From Hyphodiscus hymeniophilus (taxonomy: Eukaryota; Ascomycota; Leotiomycetes; Helotiales; Hyphodiscaceae), in the NCBI GenBank assembly GCA_016508695.1, contig VNKQ01000002.1:1-64000 (forward strand): a stretch of 64,000 nt of DNA, read 5' to 3'. Positions 44,416-56,785 of this stretch are shown in pieces (the stretch's first letter is position 1; the number at the start of each line of letters is the position of its first letter). The translations under genes were made by a program, and so were the position numbers. A model generated the notes under the pieces. The model was not told the DNA's origin, made no database searches, and worked only from the letters and a program-made list of their open reading frames with translations.

Positions 44416-47400
44416 ATGGTCCGCATAACTCTCCCCAACAGACTGAAGTCCTACACTGGCGGGAACAGCACAAACAATAGTCGCAGCTCCAGTCCTAATC
44501 CAGGCATAAAGAGGTCATTGACGGGAGGCTCAGACACAATGGCTGAGTCTGCGAAGCCTAGTAGTTTGGTGTTGAAGGTGGTGGTGCTCAGAGTAGGTCT
44601 TCGACTGAGGATTGTCGGTCAGTGTACTAATGATTGTGCGACAGGCTAGGAATCTCGCAGCGAAGGATAAGCGCGGTACCTCAGATCCCGTCAGTGGTTC
44701 TCTTTTTGACAACCGGGAACACACATGGAGATAGTCGCTGACTGAAGCTTCGCAGTACCTCGTCCTTACGCTTGGCGACTCTAAGAATGCTACGCAGTCC
44801 GTACCTAAAACATTGAACCCCGAATGGAACGTCACGATCCAGATGCCGGTGTCTGGCGTTAACAGCCTTCTGCTCGATTGTGTATGCTGGGACAAGGACA
44901 GATTCGGGAAAGACTATCTGGGCGAATTCGATCTTGCTCTCGAGGAGATATTCGCAAATGATGCGACAGAACAGGAGCCCAAGTGGTATCCGTTGAAGAG
45001 CAAGAGACCGGGTGGAAAGAAGAGCAGCAACGTGACGGGGGATGTGCAGCTACAGTTTACGCTTCTCGATTCCTCGAACCCCTCTGCTACACCACAACAA
45101 ATCATGGAGAAGTTCAACGCATTGGTTGGGGTGGACTTGTCGGATCTTGGGCTGCTCGATGCTAGCACTCCAACAAGGCAAACGAGCCACACAAGTGCTG
45201 GTGGAGAGGCGATTGGAGAAGACGAAGAAGAATATTGCGACGATGAGGAAGATCCGAGTGACGAGACTGATGATCCCACCAAGCCAGAAGCGATCGAGAA
45301 GAGGAAGCGCAAATTGAGAATCAAGGGTCTGCGAAAGAAGAAGCAATCCAGCGGATACGAATTTACAGGCGGCAGCGATGTCGTGGGAATCGTCTTTCTC
45401 GAAATTAACAAGATCACAGATCTGCCTCCGGAACGAAACATGACGAGAACATCGTTCGACATGGATCCTTTCGTAGTTGCATCCCTAGGAAAGAAGACAT
45501 ACCGAACGCGAGTTATTCGACACAACCTAAACCCTATCTATAATGAGAAGATGATTTTCCAGGTCTTGAGGCACGAACAGGCCTACTCACTCTCCTTCAC
45601 CATCATTGATAGAGATAAGCTTTCTGGTAACGACTTCATTGCCTCTACGGTACTTTCTCTGAAAGACATTACGGAGACGGCTCCAGATGCAAACCCAGAG
45701 ACGGGTCTCTATGCTCTGAAAGATCCTCCAGATGCAGCTGCTTTCCCAGTCCAAGCCAATAGATCTCGCTTCAAGCTGCCTCTCTCGCGATCGGCTTCTT
45801 CGCAGAGCTTGAGCAAAATGGGAAGACCAGGCATGTCTCAAAAGCTATCTAGCCAGAACCTCTTGCAGCAAGCGGCATCAAGCGCAACGACCCCGACACC
45901 AGTTTCGCAGCCCAGCGGTAATCCTACAAGCAACCCTGGTGGATTGCAGCCCGGTGATAACGTGCCACCTCCAAATGCTGTCGATGATGCTGATGGTCTC
46001 ACTGATCGTGGGGATCCAGATCTTCATCCATTTACGATTCCGCTGAAGTTGAAGAATTCAGAGAAGTGGGAGGAGAAGCATAGTCCAACCTTGTTCCTCA
46101 AAGCTAAATATGTTCCATACCCAGCGCTTCGTCAGCAATTCTGGAGGGCTATGCTCCGACAGTATGATACCGATGAGAGCGGATGTATCAGCAAAGTCGA
46201 ACTCACCACCATGCTAGACACGTTGGGTTCTACTTTGAAGGAGTCTACGATCGACGGCTTCTTCCAGCGCTTCCATAACCAGTCTGCTATTGGGGATGAA
46301 CCAGGTGGGGATCTTAGTTTCGATCAGGCAGTGATATGCTTGGAAGATCAACTCCAGAAGTCGAAGCCTCAGCAGTCGATGGGTGACAAAGTGCGAAATT
46401 TCATGCCTGATTCTGCTGCAGTCAAAAGCCAAATTCCACAGCAGCTTGGGGGCACCAGGGGACTACCTCCCTCGCTCTCTTCCGATGCTCCATCTCCCGC
46501 AAACGGTGACTCAGCCCCTTCCGAGTCGAACACGCCTGTAGATCCGTCAAGCCTTGCCGTAGAAGCTCAATATATCGACGATCTCAGTACTCCCGGTGAG
46601 GAGGGAGAGTTCCTGGATAAGGACGATCTCAATGATAAGGGAGAAGAGCACGTTGTTGAAATTCGAGAATGCCCAATATGCCACCAGCCGCGCCTAAACA
46701 AACGTTCTGATGCCGACATCATTACGCATGTAGCTACATGCGCAAGCCAAGATTGGCGTCAAGTTAACAACATCGTGATGGCGGGGTTCGTAACCTCCAG
46801 CCAAGCACAGCGAAAATGGTACTCCAAAGTCATCACCAAGATATCCTATGGAGGCTATAAACTCGGCGCCAACTCGGCCAACATTCTTGTTCAAGATCGC
46901 CTCACGGGTCAGATCAATGAAGAGCGAATGAGTGTCTACGTGCGTCTCGGGATCAGGTTATTGTATAAAGGGTTAAAATCCAGAGACATGGAAAAGAAGA
47001 GAAGTATGTTATATCTATACGTTAGCCACTATCCACCAGGATATTGCTAACGAAGAACCAGTTCGCAAGCTGCTTCGCGGCCTGTCTTTCAAACAGGGAG
47101 TGAAATATGATGATCCAGCTTCCAAAGCCGACATTCAAAAGTTTATCGCTTTCCATCAACTCGACATGTCCGAAGTCCTGCTCCCTATGGAGAAGTTCAA
47201 GAATTTCAACGAGTTCTTCTACCGCCAGCTTAAGGGCGATGCGCGGCCATGTTCTGCCCCAGAAAATCCAAAGATCATCGTCAGCCCTGCAGACTGCAGA
47301 TCCGTCGTCTTCAATCGCATGGACGAAGCGACCAAGATCTGGGTAAAGGGTCGCGAATTCTCCATCGAACGCCTTCTTGGATCAGCCTATCCTCAGGATG

Positions 47401-48051
47401 CCAAACACTATACTAGTGGCTCGCTAGGTATCTTTCGTCTGGCTCCTCAAGACTACCATCGATTTCATATTCCAGTTGATGGAGTTATGGATACTCCAAA
47501 GACCATTGACGGCGAATACTATACTGTCAATCCGATGGCGATCAGATCAGCTCTTGATGTCTATGGTGAGAACATCAGAGTTGTGGTTCCAATCGACAGC
47601 GTGGCTCACGGACGTGTGATGGTCATCTGCGTGGGCGCCATGATGGTCGGAAGCACGGTCATCACTCGTCACGCAGGAGAGAACGTCAAGAGAGCCGAAG
47701 AGCTTGGATATTTCAAGTTCGGAGGCAGTACAATACTTCTCCTTTTTGAAGAAGGGGCTATGAAGTTCGATGATGATTTGGCGGCTAACAGCGCCACGGC
47801 TCTGGAGACTCTGGTACGTTCCTACCTGTTCTTTCCCTTGGACATCATACTGATAAACGTAGATTCGCGTCGGCATGTCCATTGGGCATCACCCAGCGCA
47901 GCCCCAGCATACCCCCGACATGCGTAAGAAGGACGAGGATATCACTGAGTCTGACATGGCAGAGGCGAAGCGTAGGATTGAGGGCTCAATCAGTGGACCT
48001 ACTGGCTTGTCTTTGCCCAGTAGGGCGCCGACTGCTACTTTTGCTGGATAG
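44416..48051 (+). CDS. PSD2: Phosphatidylserine decarboxylase, PSD2 type with C2 and EF-hand domains
   Basis: Five exons (44416-44592, 44645-44689, 44756-47003, 47062-47813, 47863-48051) encode 1136 residues. A first C2 domain covers about residues 50-170 (LKVVVLRARNLAAKD, GTSDPYLVL), a second about 265-400 (GIVFLEINKITDLPP, SFDMDPFVVASLGKK). An EF-hand-like loop reads YDTDESGCISKVE. A CxxC pair (CPICHQPR) and a His/Cys segment precede the decarboxylase. The decarboxylase domain shows FFYRQLKGDARP, RLAPQDYHRFHIPVDG and FGGSTILLLF; the GGST is the self-cleavage site, whose Ser becomes the pyruvoyl group. The enzyme makes phosphatidylethanolamine from phosphatidylserine in the endomembrane system. 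It is a conserved housekeeping gene and complete. Confidence 0.93.
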
Positions 48052-48759
48052 TCTCGGCTTGGGGGCATCGACGCGAGGCAAGCTGCAATAGGGCATACAA
48101 TAGGCATGGGGGAAGGTGGGACCAGAGGAGGGCTGGTAGTGTGCTCTTGGGAAGGGTCATTTGCATAGACATCCAACATCGAAGTGCTCAGTTGGATGTG
48201 GTACGGATCGGATCGGTGGACTTTCAATTCTACACCTTCTTTTCTCCTGGAGCATCTCGTCACTGGTTATGTATAGTGGCATGGCTGAATGAGTGAAACA
48301 AGAAAAGGGTCTTGAACGAGTGAATGAATGAGTGGACAATACAAGGATGGATATTACAGAGATGCAGGCTCATTCCTCAATTCCCTACCCCTTGCCCATC
48401 CATTTTGACGCCTCCAATCACTTCTGGAGCGATCCCTAACTTTGTTGACAATTATTGGTCGCTTACTGGAGCAGCGAACGGGCCGTCCATACACGTGTCA
48501 GCCCACATGTACGAAATTTCCCTCTGGGCAGCACAAGTAACTTAGTCTCTATCTTCTCGGTCCTCAAAGATCCATGAATTGAAAGTCTTTGGTTTATTCT
48601 TCTTTGTATATGTGTCTAATATTTCATCATATTTAATAAAGCAAATGGGTATTGTCTAAATACGCCCCAACCGCAGCCGTCAACCATCTTTTATTTATTT
48701 TTACCAGATTGTACAAGTACGTGTCCATCACAATTCACCAACTCCTTCCTAAATGGCAT
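48052..48759. other. Convergent 3' region
   Basis: Between convergent stops. No gene; should hold both 3' UTRs. Confidence 0.5.
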
Positions 48760-51700
48760 CACGCTCGACCACAATACAGTTCGGCAGGTATTATCTGTTC
48801 CGGCTCGTCGCTCGAGAAGCCTGCATGCCTGAATTTCTCACCCATGCCAACTGTATGATCATTAACAAGGACTTCCAAGGCGTTGGGTGGGTGGGGGGGT
48901 ATACGTACGATCACCCCATTTTATCCCATCAGTCCCGAAATCCGTGAGCTCGCTGGTCGACGCACAGCATGCTCGTATCGAGCCATACATTTGAGGGATG
49001 AAGCCCTCCCGGGTATAAGTGAACGCCCACCAGCAAGCCACCGTCATGGCTACCATACAGATCGTTGACAAGAAGATCGGATATGCGGCGTAGGTAACCT
49101 TTCAGAATGTTAGTCTCATCAAGGGGTAAGTGGCTGCACGGGCCTCATACAAAGTATATCGAATGCTCAATACCATGTTCCGGATCTGTGTAGATTGTCT
49201 CGATGGTCGATATAGCCTGGCCTAGGAGTCAATGCATCAACGCCGCAAAGCCCATCATTGGCAAAAGAACTTTACTCGGTAATTGCAAGAAATACGATTG
49301 CTCGAAAGGTCTGCCGGAGACAACTTTGAGGATTAAGGGTCAGCGTTTGGTCGCAGGGCATATGATAACCTCAAAAGTTGAGCGGCAGAGACAAGAGGTA
49401 TCGACTTACTCGTGCAACGTGGACGGCGGCGTTTCAACTCCCACGTACCCCACTCATGCTCCATGCTCACTAGCGTCAGATTGTAGATGAGGAGAAGATA
49501 CAGCAAGCTGTAAAGGAACTGTGCGCCGTTCGAGATGGCGAAAGCTAGGAACTCACTCCCAAGGCTGTCCGAAGGGAGAGATGAAAGCGTAGCTGACGAG
49601 CTGAATCCTCCCCAGGTCCCGTAATCATCTGCAAGATATTTACCAACACTTGCGGAGCAGTCGTATTCGCCATAGCCATAGTTATAGTTCCTGAACCTTG
49701 AGGGGTCTTTACAATAATAGTTGTAACCCTAGTAGAGGCAGCGAGTCAGTACCTCTTCTTTTGAAGGGTTCATGGAGAATTTTCATGAGAAAAGAAATTT
49801 CTCCTTGGAGGATCCCATATACCGAGATGTGAAAGTTTAGGTCCTCTTTAACGTACCTGGGTAGTTGAAACTGACCATCAAGTTAGCAATGTTATTGAAT
49901 GTGAACTGAAATGGTGCCAAGAGCAAGCACTCAGCTCCTACATACGAGATGGGGAAGGTAGAAGGAAAGAAGACTCACCCATGGCAACGATTAGCATGAT
50001 CGATACCGCTATCATCCCTACGGAAGTGAACGTGAGAATGATCATCTGCGTAATTGCTGTTGACCCAAGGTTGGAAAGCAGTGAGCGTTTGTATTTGATG
50101 GCGATGCTTGGATGAGGCAGGTCGGCAGCTTTGTCTATATCATTGAACTTCTTGCATTTCTGACAGTGACCTATGCTGTCGCCAGAGCTGGATAGGACCT
50201 TATCTTTGCAGTGCTTGTGGCACGTATGCTCGACCTTGTTCCTGTATCCATCTCCAGAATTCAGCATGCACTCGTTCCTGATTTTCAGATCTGGGTCGAG
50301 CACTGAAGCAACAATGACATCGCCATAGGTCAGACAATGGTTCTTGGCCTGGTGGCGGGCTCGGATATTCAATATTATCATGTATGCAGCTTTGATTATC
50401 AGACATCCACCTAGAATGAAGGCAGCTTGCATTCGAACATTCATCCGACATTGCTTGTGCTGTGGCTCGCTAAGTGTGCAATAGACTGACGATCCCAGTA
50501 TGCATTCTCCAGCAGAAACGACAAGTTGGGCTTGGGAACTGATCGTGTGGTTAATGTTCTTCATAGCCCCGGCATAGTCAGTGTTGTTTAGATACTGAGT
50601 ACAGTTCGAAGTATACTGAACGGTGACGGACTTGTACGTTGTCGAGTTGCCCAATACGTCGGTATTGTATTGCGATGACAAGTCAGCCAAGTGAACAGGA
50701 AGCTGGTAAGTGTTGGCTCTGAAAGCAGTCCAGCAAGATATGTCGTCTGATGAGGCGTAATTGTTGGTGCCGATGAAATTTCCCTCGCTGTCAGTGTAAT
50801 ATTGCGAAGCTGGCGAGTCCACTAACTCATGGGAAATTTCAGTGGGCATATGGACGTAGAAAGAGGGTCCCACAACCGAGTTGGCGAGAAAGTGAACGGG
50901 CAACGAGGTCGAGATCAAAAGAATCCAGCCCATCCACGCCAGTCCTTTGCCAGCTTTCTTGTGGTTAATTGACCACGGACTGTTGGTTCCAACTTTTGAA
51001 TCTCCTCGCTTTGACAATACCCAGCGTATCTCATCCACTTTCAGAGCAGTGATCAGCTGCTGATACGTATTTGAACATCCCAAGATCATGGTAGCAGCCT
51101 ACGAGTTGACAAAATTAGTATTACGAATAGCTAGGAGAACACAACCTTTTCCTTCATCGCTCCAACCGAATGAAACCGGAGCTGGAGGATAGAAATTACG
51201 GCTCCTAAGTTTTACCTGAGTTGGTCATGGGTTATGAACGGGTGAATCTGACGGGCTCTTTCATCCCTTGATTGAGGAACCCCTGGACTGAGAAAAAGGA
51301 CCACTCACAATGTTGATGAATAGGTGATTTGCGACATTCCTTGTTTCTGCTTCACTGCAACTTTCCCCATCTTTGCGCCCAACCGAGGTCGAGTTGGGGT
51401 TCAATCGATTTGAAAATGGACCCAGGTACGAAAACACGATGATCCACATTATAATGGCGCAAACAGCAGTGAAGACTGCCATTGAGCGTAGACTTCGATC
51501 CACCAGCATCTGTTTTGACCATAGCCCTGGTTTCCCATGGGCGAAGGTTCCGTCAAACATAGAGTTGGTCCGCTGCGAGAGGGCGGGTTTCTTATGCCAG
51601 AGCCGTTGTAAGCCAGCGCTCATGCTAGCCGCGCCCATTCCAGTCCTCTGTCGGGTCTCCTCCCCCATGCCATTGTGCCCGCTTTTGACACTTTCGTAGG

Positions 51701-51987
51701 TTGTCGTGGTAGCAAAGCTTTGCCTATGAAGCAAAGAACGTGTCGAGACATCGTCGTAAGCTGGCAGAGTTTTGGAGAATTCACTGGGAGCAGGTGAGTA
51801 CGGGGAATGTTGTTCAGCGAGGTCGTGCGAGTCATGCGGGTCGTTCGTGCTAGAGCATTGCCCGTCAGCCTGATCCAGTCGGGAAGCAAGATAGATAGAT
51901 TCTCTCTCACTCAAGATTCACCATGGAGATATCATGGTCGGTGTCCCACTCATCAAACAGGCGCGAGAATCTGGGATTCGAAGCCAT
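48760..51987 (-). CDS. DUF6536-family multi-pass membrane protein
   Basis: A multi-exon fungal membrane protein of unknown function. Reading from 51987: MASNPRFSRLFDEW and a disordered Ser/Thr-rich part are joined by a 61-bp intron. A first membrane segment follows (AVFTAVCAIIMWIIVFSYLG). Then comes the family core AATMILGCSNTYQQLITALK, DEIRWVLSKRGDSKVGTNSPW and GWILLISTSLPVHFLANSVV. A Cys-rich loop has CHKHCKDKVL and CQKCKKF. The C-terminal exons show FLYSLLYLLLIYNLTL, the EHEWGTWE motif, and ACWWAFTYTREGFIPQMYG; the last exon ends at a TGA at 48760. The exon path in the middle (49072-49936) was read by eye and may be off by a few bases. The CxxC pairs in the loop suggest metal or redox binding. 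Role unknown. Confidence 0.82.
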
Positions 51988-53264
51988 TGCGAGCGGAGAT
52001 CGCAATGCTGCACACTGCGGGAGCTGAGGATGAGTCCAGTTGACGGACGATTCAGTATCTTGCTTTTCCGAGCAAGTTGCGTCTTGTACGGCACGTCTGG
52101 AGGTCAGCCTTTGGCTCAGGTTGCACACAATACGCCTCTCGGGCGTTCATCTGTGCTGGAAGATGGATTTCCTTGGATATCCTCCTCCTTTCTCCTTGGC
52201 TTGGCTAGACTTCTATTCTCTGCCATGAGCTGCATGAGTTGCATGAGCTGATGGAGGCACGGTTTGCGGCGCAGATGGTTGCGGGTAGACTTGAAACGTT
52301 GAAGATCGCCAGTCAAGCCACACAAGGGAAGATGCATGTGCCGCGTGGCCGGCAGGCAGTAAGATGGATTGTGTGATGGTTTTCGGAGGCATTTTGAACC
52401 TTGCCTGATGGTAGTCGTCTTGACTGTTCGTCGTCTTTGTTTTCTGGAGTTATACAGAAGCTATTTGGGAGAATCTGAGGAAGTTTATATTGCCGCAACG
52501 AAATACCTCTGAGCTGGCTCTTTATTGCAGTGCCCCGCCCCTGCTCGCTTGACCCCTTTTCTGGCGGACCGTGCCTCGTCACAACGCCACAGAAATGGCA
52601 CAAAAGAGCACTGCTGGGCGAAGCATAGTTGATTACCTTAAGTGTGGAATTAAGGTGTCCCGTTGCTTCTTGCAGCTCACCGCATTTCTTGCTTTTTCAA
52701 GCTAAGGGTTGGCCAAAGAGCTCACTTTATGTAGAATCCATCTTTCAAATGCCTGTCCATTCTGCACCAAGTGGTCTGCCTCCCCTCATGAATGGAAGTC
52801 CGCCATGACAATTGTATCCGGAGGAACGTGTCTCATAGTTCCAAGAGTTTATCAAACCTATCATTCGATGGTTCAGAAACGCCGACGATGATAGAGAGAA
52901 GCGTCCCATGTAACCCCAGCATCGAAGCGCCCAGTCAAAACTCACCCTAACTACTTGGTGCCTCTCGCAGTCTTCGGCTTATAAATTTCAATCCTATCCT
53001 CTTTACCACAAAGTCTTCCCAAATAAAACCAGAAATTTGGCTTGCGTGTAGGTCCCAAATGAAGAAAAAAAGTCCAAGAGCGGTAATTAAAACCCAATTC
53101 AAAGTCATTGAGAGAACAAAAAGACGCTTGTGTTTGCACAGCACGAACGAAGTCGGCAAGACGTTTGATGACAAAAGAAATCCCGATATCCAACCCCGTG
53201 GTCACTGTAACTCCGTTCCTGCTGCCATATGTACAATCCCTACCCTCCTCCTCGCCATTCTCAT
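51988..53264. other. Intergenic region
   Basis: Promoter side of the DUF6536 gene and 3' side of the membrane-protein gene. Small frames (52313-52603, 52709-52891, 52947-53205) show no recognisable content. A short TGCATGAG(C/T) repeat lies at about 52222-52251. Confidence 0.45.
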
Positions 53265-54272
53265 TCAGTCCCTGAAGAATTGCCCATGATACCCCATATC
53301 AGGCTCTTCCCTTTTCTGTTCCAGCGGACTATGCGGCACAGCCTCTCTCTCGTCTTCTTCTGTCCCATATCGATTATGATAACCAATATCACCCTCGTCA
53401 AACGCTGTACTGGTGACCGCCGATTGGTCTTTTGGTGCATCATAGCCTTCGTTACGCACGCGCATGGACTTCATCTCGTTCAGACGCTGAGCATCTTTGT
53501 CGTCTTCCGGGAGGTTGTAGGCACCGCGGCGGGTAGCGAGGCGGTGGGTCCGAATGTCGAGTAGAAGGGCTACGAGAGTTGATACACTGTGAGGCTAGGT
53601 CAACATCAACTCATAGCGTCTTCCGATCATGAAATCTGTTCCTGGTAAGAGGGGTCAGGAGAGAGGTAACGTACGTCCCGATGAGTGTCATACTCCACAA
53701 CGCCTTATAGTCTCTGCAAACTCCTGCCTCAACAGTACCGCCCCACACCTTACCTGTACATTGTTTCTGCAGCACATGGCTTGTACTGACGGACCAGGAG
53801 AGTAGGGCTAGGCCGAGAGCCCAGAAGAAAGATATGCTGCCATTAAGGAACATATTGAAGCGGGGTGAGAGATATGTAAAGTTGTAGAGTATGATAGTAA
53901 TGGTAAGGGCGGTAACTGTTGCGAGGGAGACTGCGAGGAGCTGTATGCAACAAGGAGTTAGTGATTGTTCATTTTCTCTATTAGATCGAGCGTAGGAAAT
54001 GATTGCGGTGAGGGGACGTACGATGATGAAAGTCCACGGTATGGAGAAATGCTCTTCCCCTAACACAGCCTTGTCAGCATCAACTCTCTGAATCAAAGCA
54101 CTTTCCCAGGACATTCAGCACTAGAGCACATACTCAAGTAATGGATAAAATAGGCCATAATCCCACTAACGACAATACTCGAAATCAATTGCGCACTTCT
54201 CAATCCGTGGAATAGAAAGCGTCGACGATAAGGCGACGGGCGCCCGCCCCGTTTATTGCGATGGATGGCCAT
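53265..54272 (-). CDS. Four-helix integral membrane protein, MARVEL-like
   Basis: Four exons starting at the ATG at 54272. The N-terminus MAIHRNKRGGRPSPYRRR precedes SAQLISSIVVSGIMAYFIHYL. Exon 2 gives REEHFSIPWTFII, exon 3 LLAVSLATVTALTITIILYNF and NMFLNGSISFFWALGLALLSWS, then the Cys-containing loop KQCTGKVWGG and the fourth helix ending in LIGT. Exon 4 continues VSTLVALLLDIRTHRLATRRGAYNL into a hydrophilic tail rich in Asp, Glu and Arg with NEMKSMRVRNEGYDAP. The four membrane segments with short N-terminus fit MARVEL-type membrane-associating proteins of ascomycetes. The function is unknown; the family is often placed at eisosomes or membrane domains, but nothing here proves it. Confidence 0.75.
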
Positions 54273-56785
54273 CCTTCTCTGTCTCTCTGGATCCGAACCA
54301 GAATGGCAACTGCGTCGAAGGATCCAGTCCAGAGTAGCGAGTGTCGAGAAGAGATATGCAGACGAAGTTTACAGGAGAGCGACGACGAGGTCCAGGTCTC
54401 AACGAGAGCGCTTTCAGCCTTAGTCGCTAAATCAGGTGATAAGGATACCGTACGTTCTGGACCAACTTGGACGAGATCTGACAGGCTGGCGCACAAGTAG
54501 CAGGGTATGCCATCAGCTAAGATTAGGTTTCTTGATGGTTTGGGGGCGGCATATGGAGGCGTTCTAGGAGTTGCAAGGGGTGGCGGAGCACAGAATCGTG
54601 ATCTCAAGAGTTTTTGAGAGGTTGAATTGTACCAATTTGAGAAGTATTTTGATTTTGGCGTTGCACAACGCATGGCCGCTGGTAGATTGCTGTAGTGTTA
54701 AGATAAGATACTTATTCTGCATTCTTTTCGTGTTGGAATAAGGCTGATGTGAGTCTAATCAAAACTTGAGACGACCTCAAGACGAATCCAAACTCAAAGA
54801 GAGCTTGGGCCCCTTGGCTTCTTTCTGCTCTGACCACGTCAAGGCATGACGATTTTGTCATTCACACAAGTTCGCGATCATGAGAGACGAGCGAAGTGCA
54901 ATCAACTACCACAGGCGAATCCATCAGCCATCATTTCGAGTCCGCCGAACCAATTGTTGAATGGAATGGTGAGCCAATAGCTTGGGAGGAGCAACGGCAC
55001 GTCTTAATGTTTTCGTATATACTAGGTACAGTATGCAATCTGCTCTTGTAATATTCTGGCATTCTCTAATTTTGTCATCGAAACAACACCATTCGCAGAT
55101 CAACCTTTCGCTTCCGACTCGAACGGCTTCATGAAATGCCTCCTATTCCCAAACTCGTTCGGGTGTCTATTTTGGCGCTTGCTTGAGTGAGAATGAACCT
55201 TAGCTGAACCTTCCAGCTGGTCCCACGACAACGTTGGAGCTTCTCAGCGGTGTCACTGATGGAATTCGGAGATTTCCATCGATCCGTCATTTAGACTGTT
55301 CGTGGCTCAATATGAGACCGATTCAGCAATCGCTGAAGTGAAAAAATCACACACACTGGTGGTACCGGTATCTCACGAAGAGCTTGATCATGTTCGAAGC
55401 CCATGGCGTGCCTCATCCAGGATATCGAGTCTCACGCACCCGATACTCAGGTAAGCAGGAGAGTTCTAACCAGGCTGAAGTCACATGGCTCAATCGCTCG
55501 GAGTCTTGGTGTTCTTCATCCAACAGCTAGTGCTTGAGTCTCGCTATGATTTATTATTCTTTCCATTTAGAATCGTGACGACGCTCAGCAAGGACGTTTT
55601 TTAGCTGGGAAGCACGGCAGCAAGCATGACGCACTCCCTTTTCTCGTAACTCGTACTTCAACTGGTTTGGGGAAAACAGCTATTCCTGCTGTGGTGAGCA
55701 TGGTCAAGGTCTGGCAGGAGCACATATCCCAATGTAGGCCCAGTGGAGGGGCTTTCAGTGGAATGAGTGTATCCGAATGCAACGATACCATTGTCGCCCA
55801 AAATGGAATGCAAGCGTACTTTTAGCATCTTCCAAATTACTTCCAGAGTAGTCTCAAATTGTCCATGATCGCTCTTTGATCGCCAATCAGATTTGATCAC
55901 CGGACAGACGCTGCCAAACCTTTCCCTCACGCTCCAGCTGCCAGTGCATTGGCAAGTATTGCGATTACCCAGAGTTGTTTTCTTTTCTTTTCTTTCTCTT
56001 CTTTTCTAATTTCCCCATACGATCATGGTTCTTTAGTTTTTCATCGTAATTGATCTTATAGCTCGAACATACTGGTTGTAACTTAAAGCCTCGTTATGTC
56101 GCGATTATACTTAGTGTTCACGCCATACCGGGAGACACCCACGATCTATAACTTGCAGGAGACCCGACCCCAAACAAGGGCAAATTGCAGATCAATCTCT
56201 TTTCTAGCATTAGGGAATACTTGCTCCCAGCCTGGAGGAATTGATTTTCCCAAGGTTTTTCGTGTTTTGGGTTAAGCTTAAAAACATTAAACGAGATCTT
56301 TACGAGGCTGGACTCCAAAGCGTCGAAACCGAGACTTCCTCCCACGGGCCGCTCCCGAACAGACTCTTGTGGTCGTCGAATCATGCTCTTGATGTTCAAA
56401 CGATTGTCGTCATTCTCCAAGCCGTCTTGTGAATGCCGGCCCAGCTTCGTCCACTCGCAGCCGTCGCCTTCTGATTATCCTCCTCAAGTTTGAATCAATC
56501 CTGGCGTTCATACATACGGACACAGAAGAAGCCGTCCAGATCTACCCTAACTTTGCATCTTTTGCTGCAATTCTTCTGCAAAGTGAGGAAAATACAATGC
56601 AATGCAAGAATTGCGTGCTTCTTGAAGCAGATCCAATTTGTGGTACTGGGGGCTTTGGGATATCACCACCGTAGCATGACCAATATATAAATATCTTAAG
56701 CAAAGAGAGGGATTTCCTACATGTCAATCATACTCTTCCCATAACCTTCTTCTATTCACTGAAAGCGGAAGAGATTGCCCTAAAC
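54273..56785. other. Long intergenic region
   Basis: About 2.5 kb with no gene supported. A minus-strand frame at 54200-54673 overlaps the first exon of the membrane-protein gene and is not conserved-looking. A CT-rich tract sits at 55978-56006. The part before 56786 should be the peroxygenase promoter. Confidence 0.5.

Noticed and set aside
54200..54673. 157-residue minus-strand frame as a separate gene
   Set aside because: It overlaps the first exon of the membrane-protein gene in another frame and has no conserved feature.
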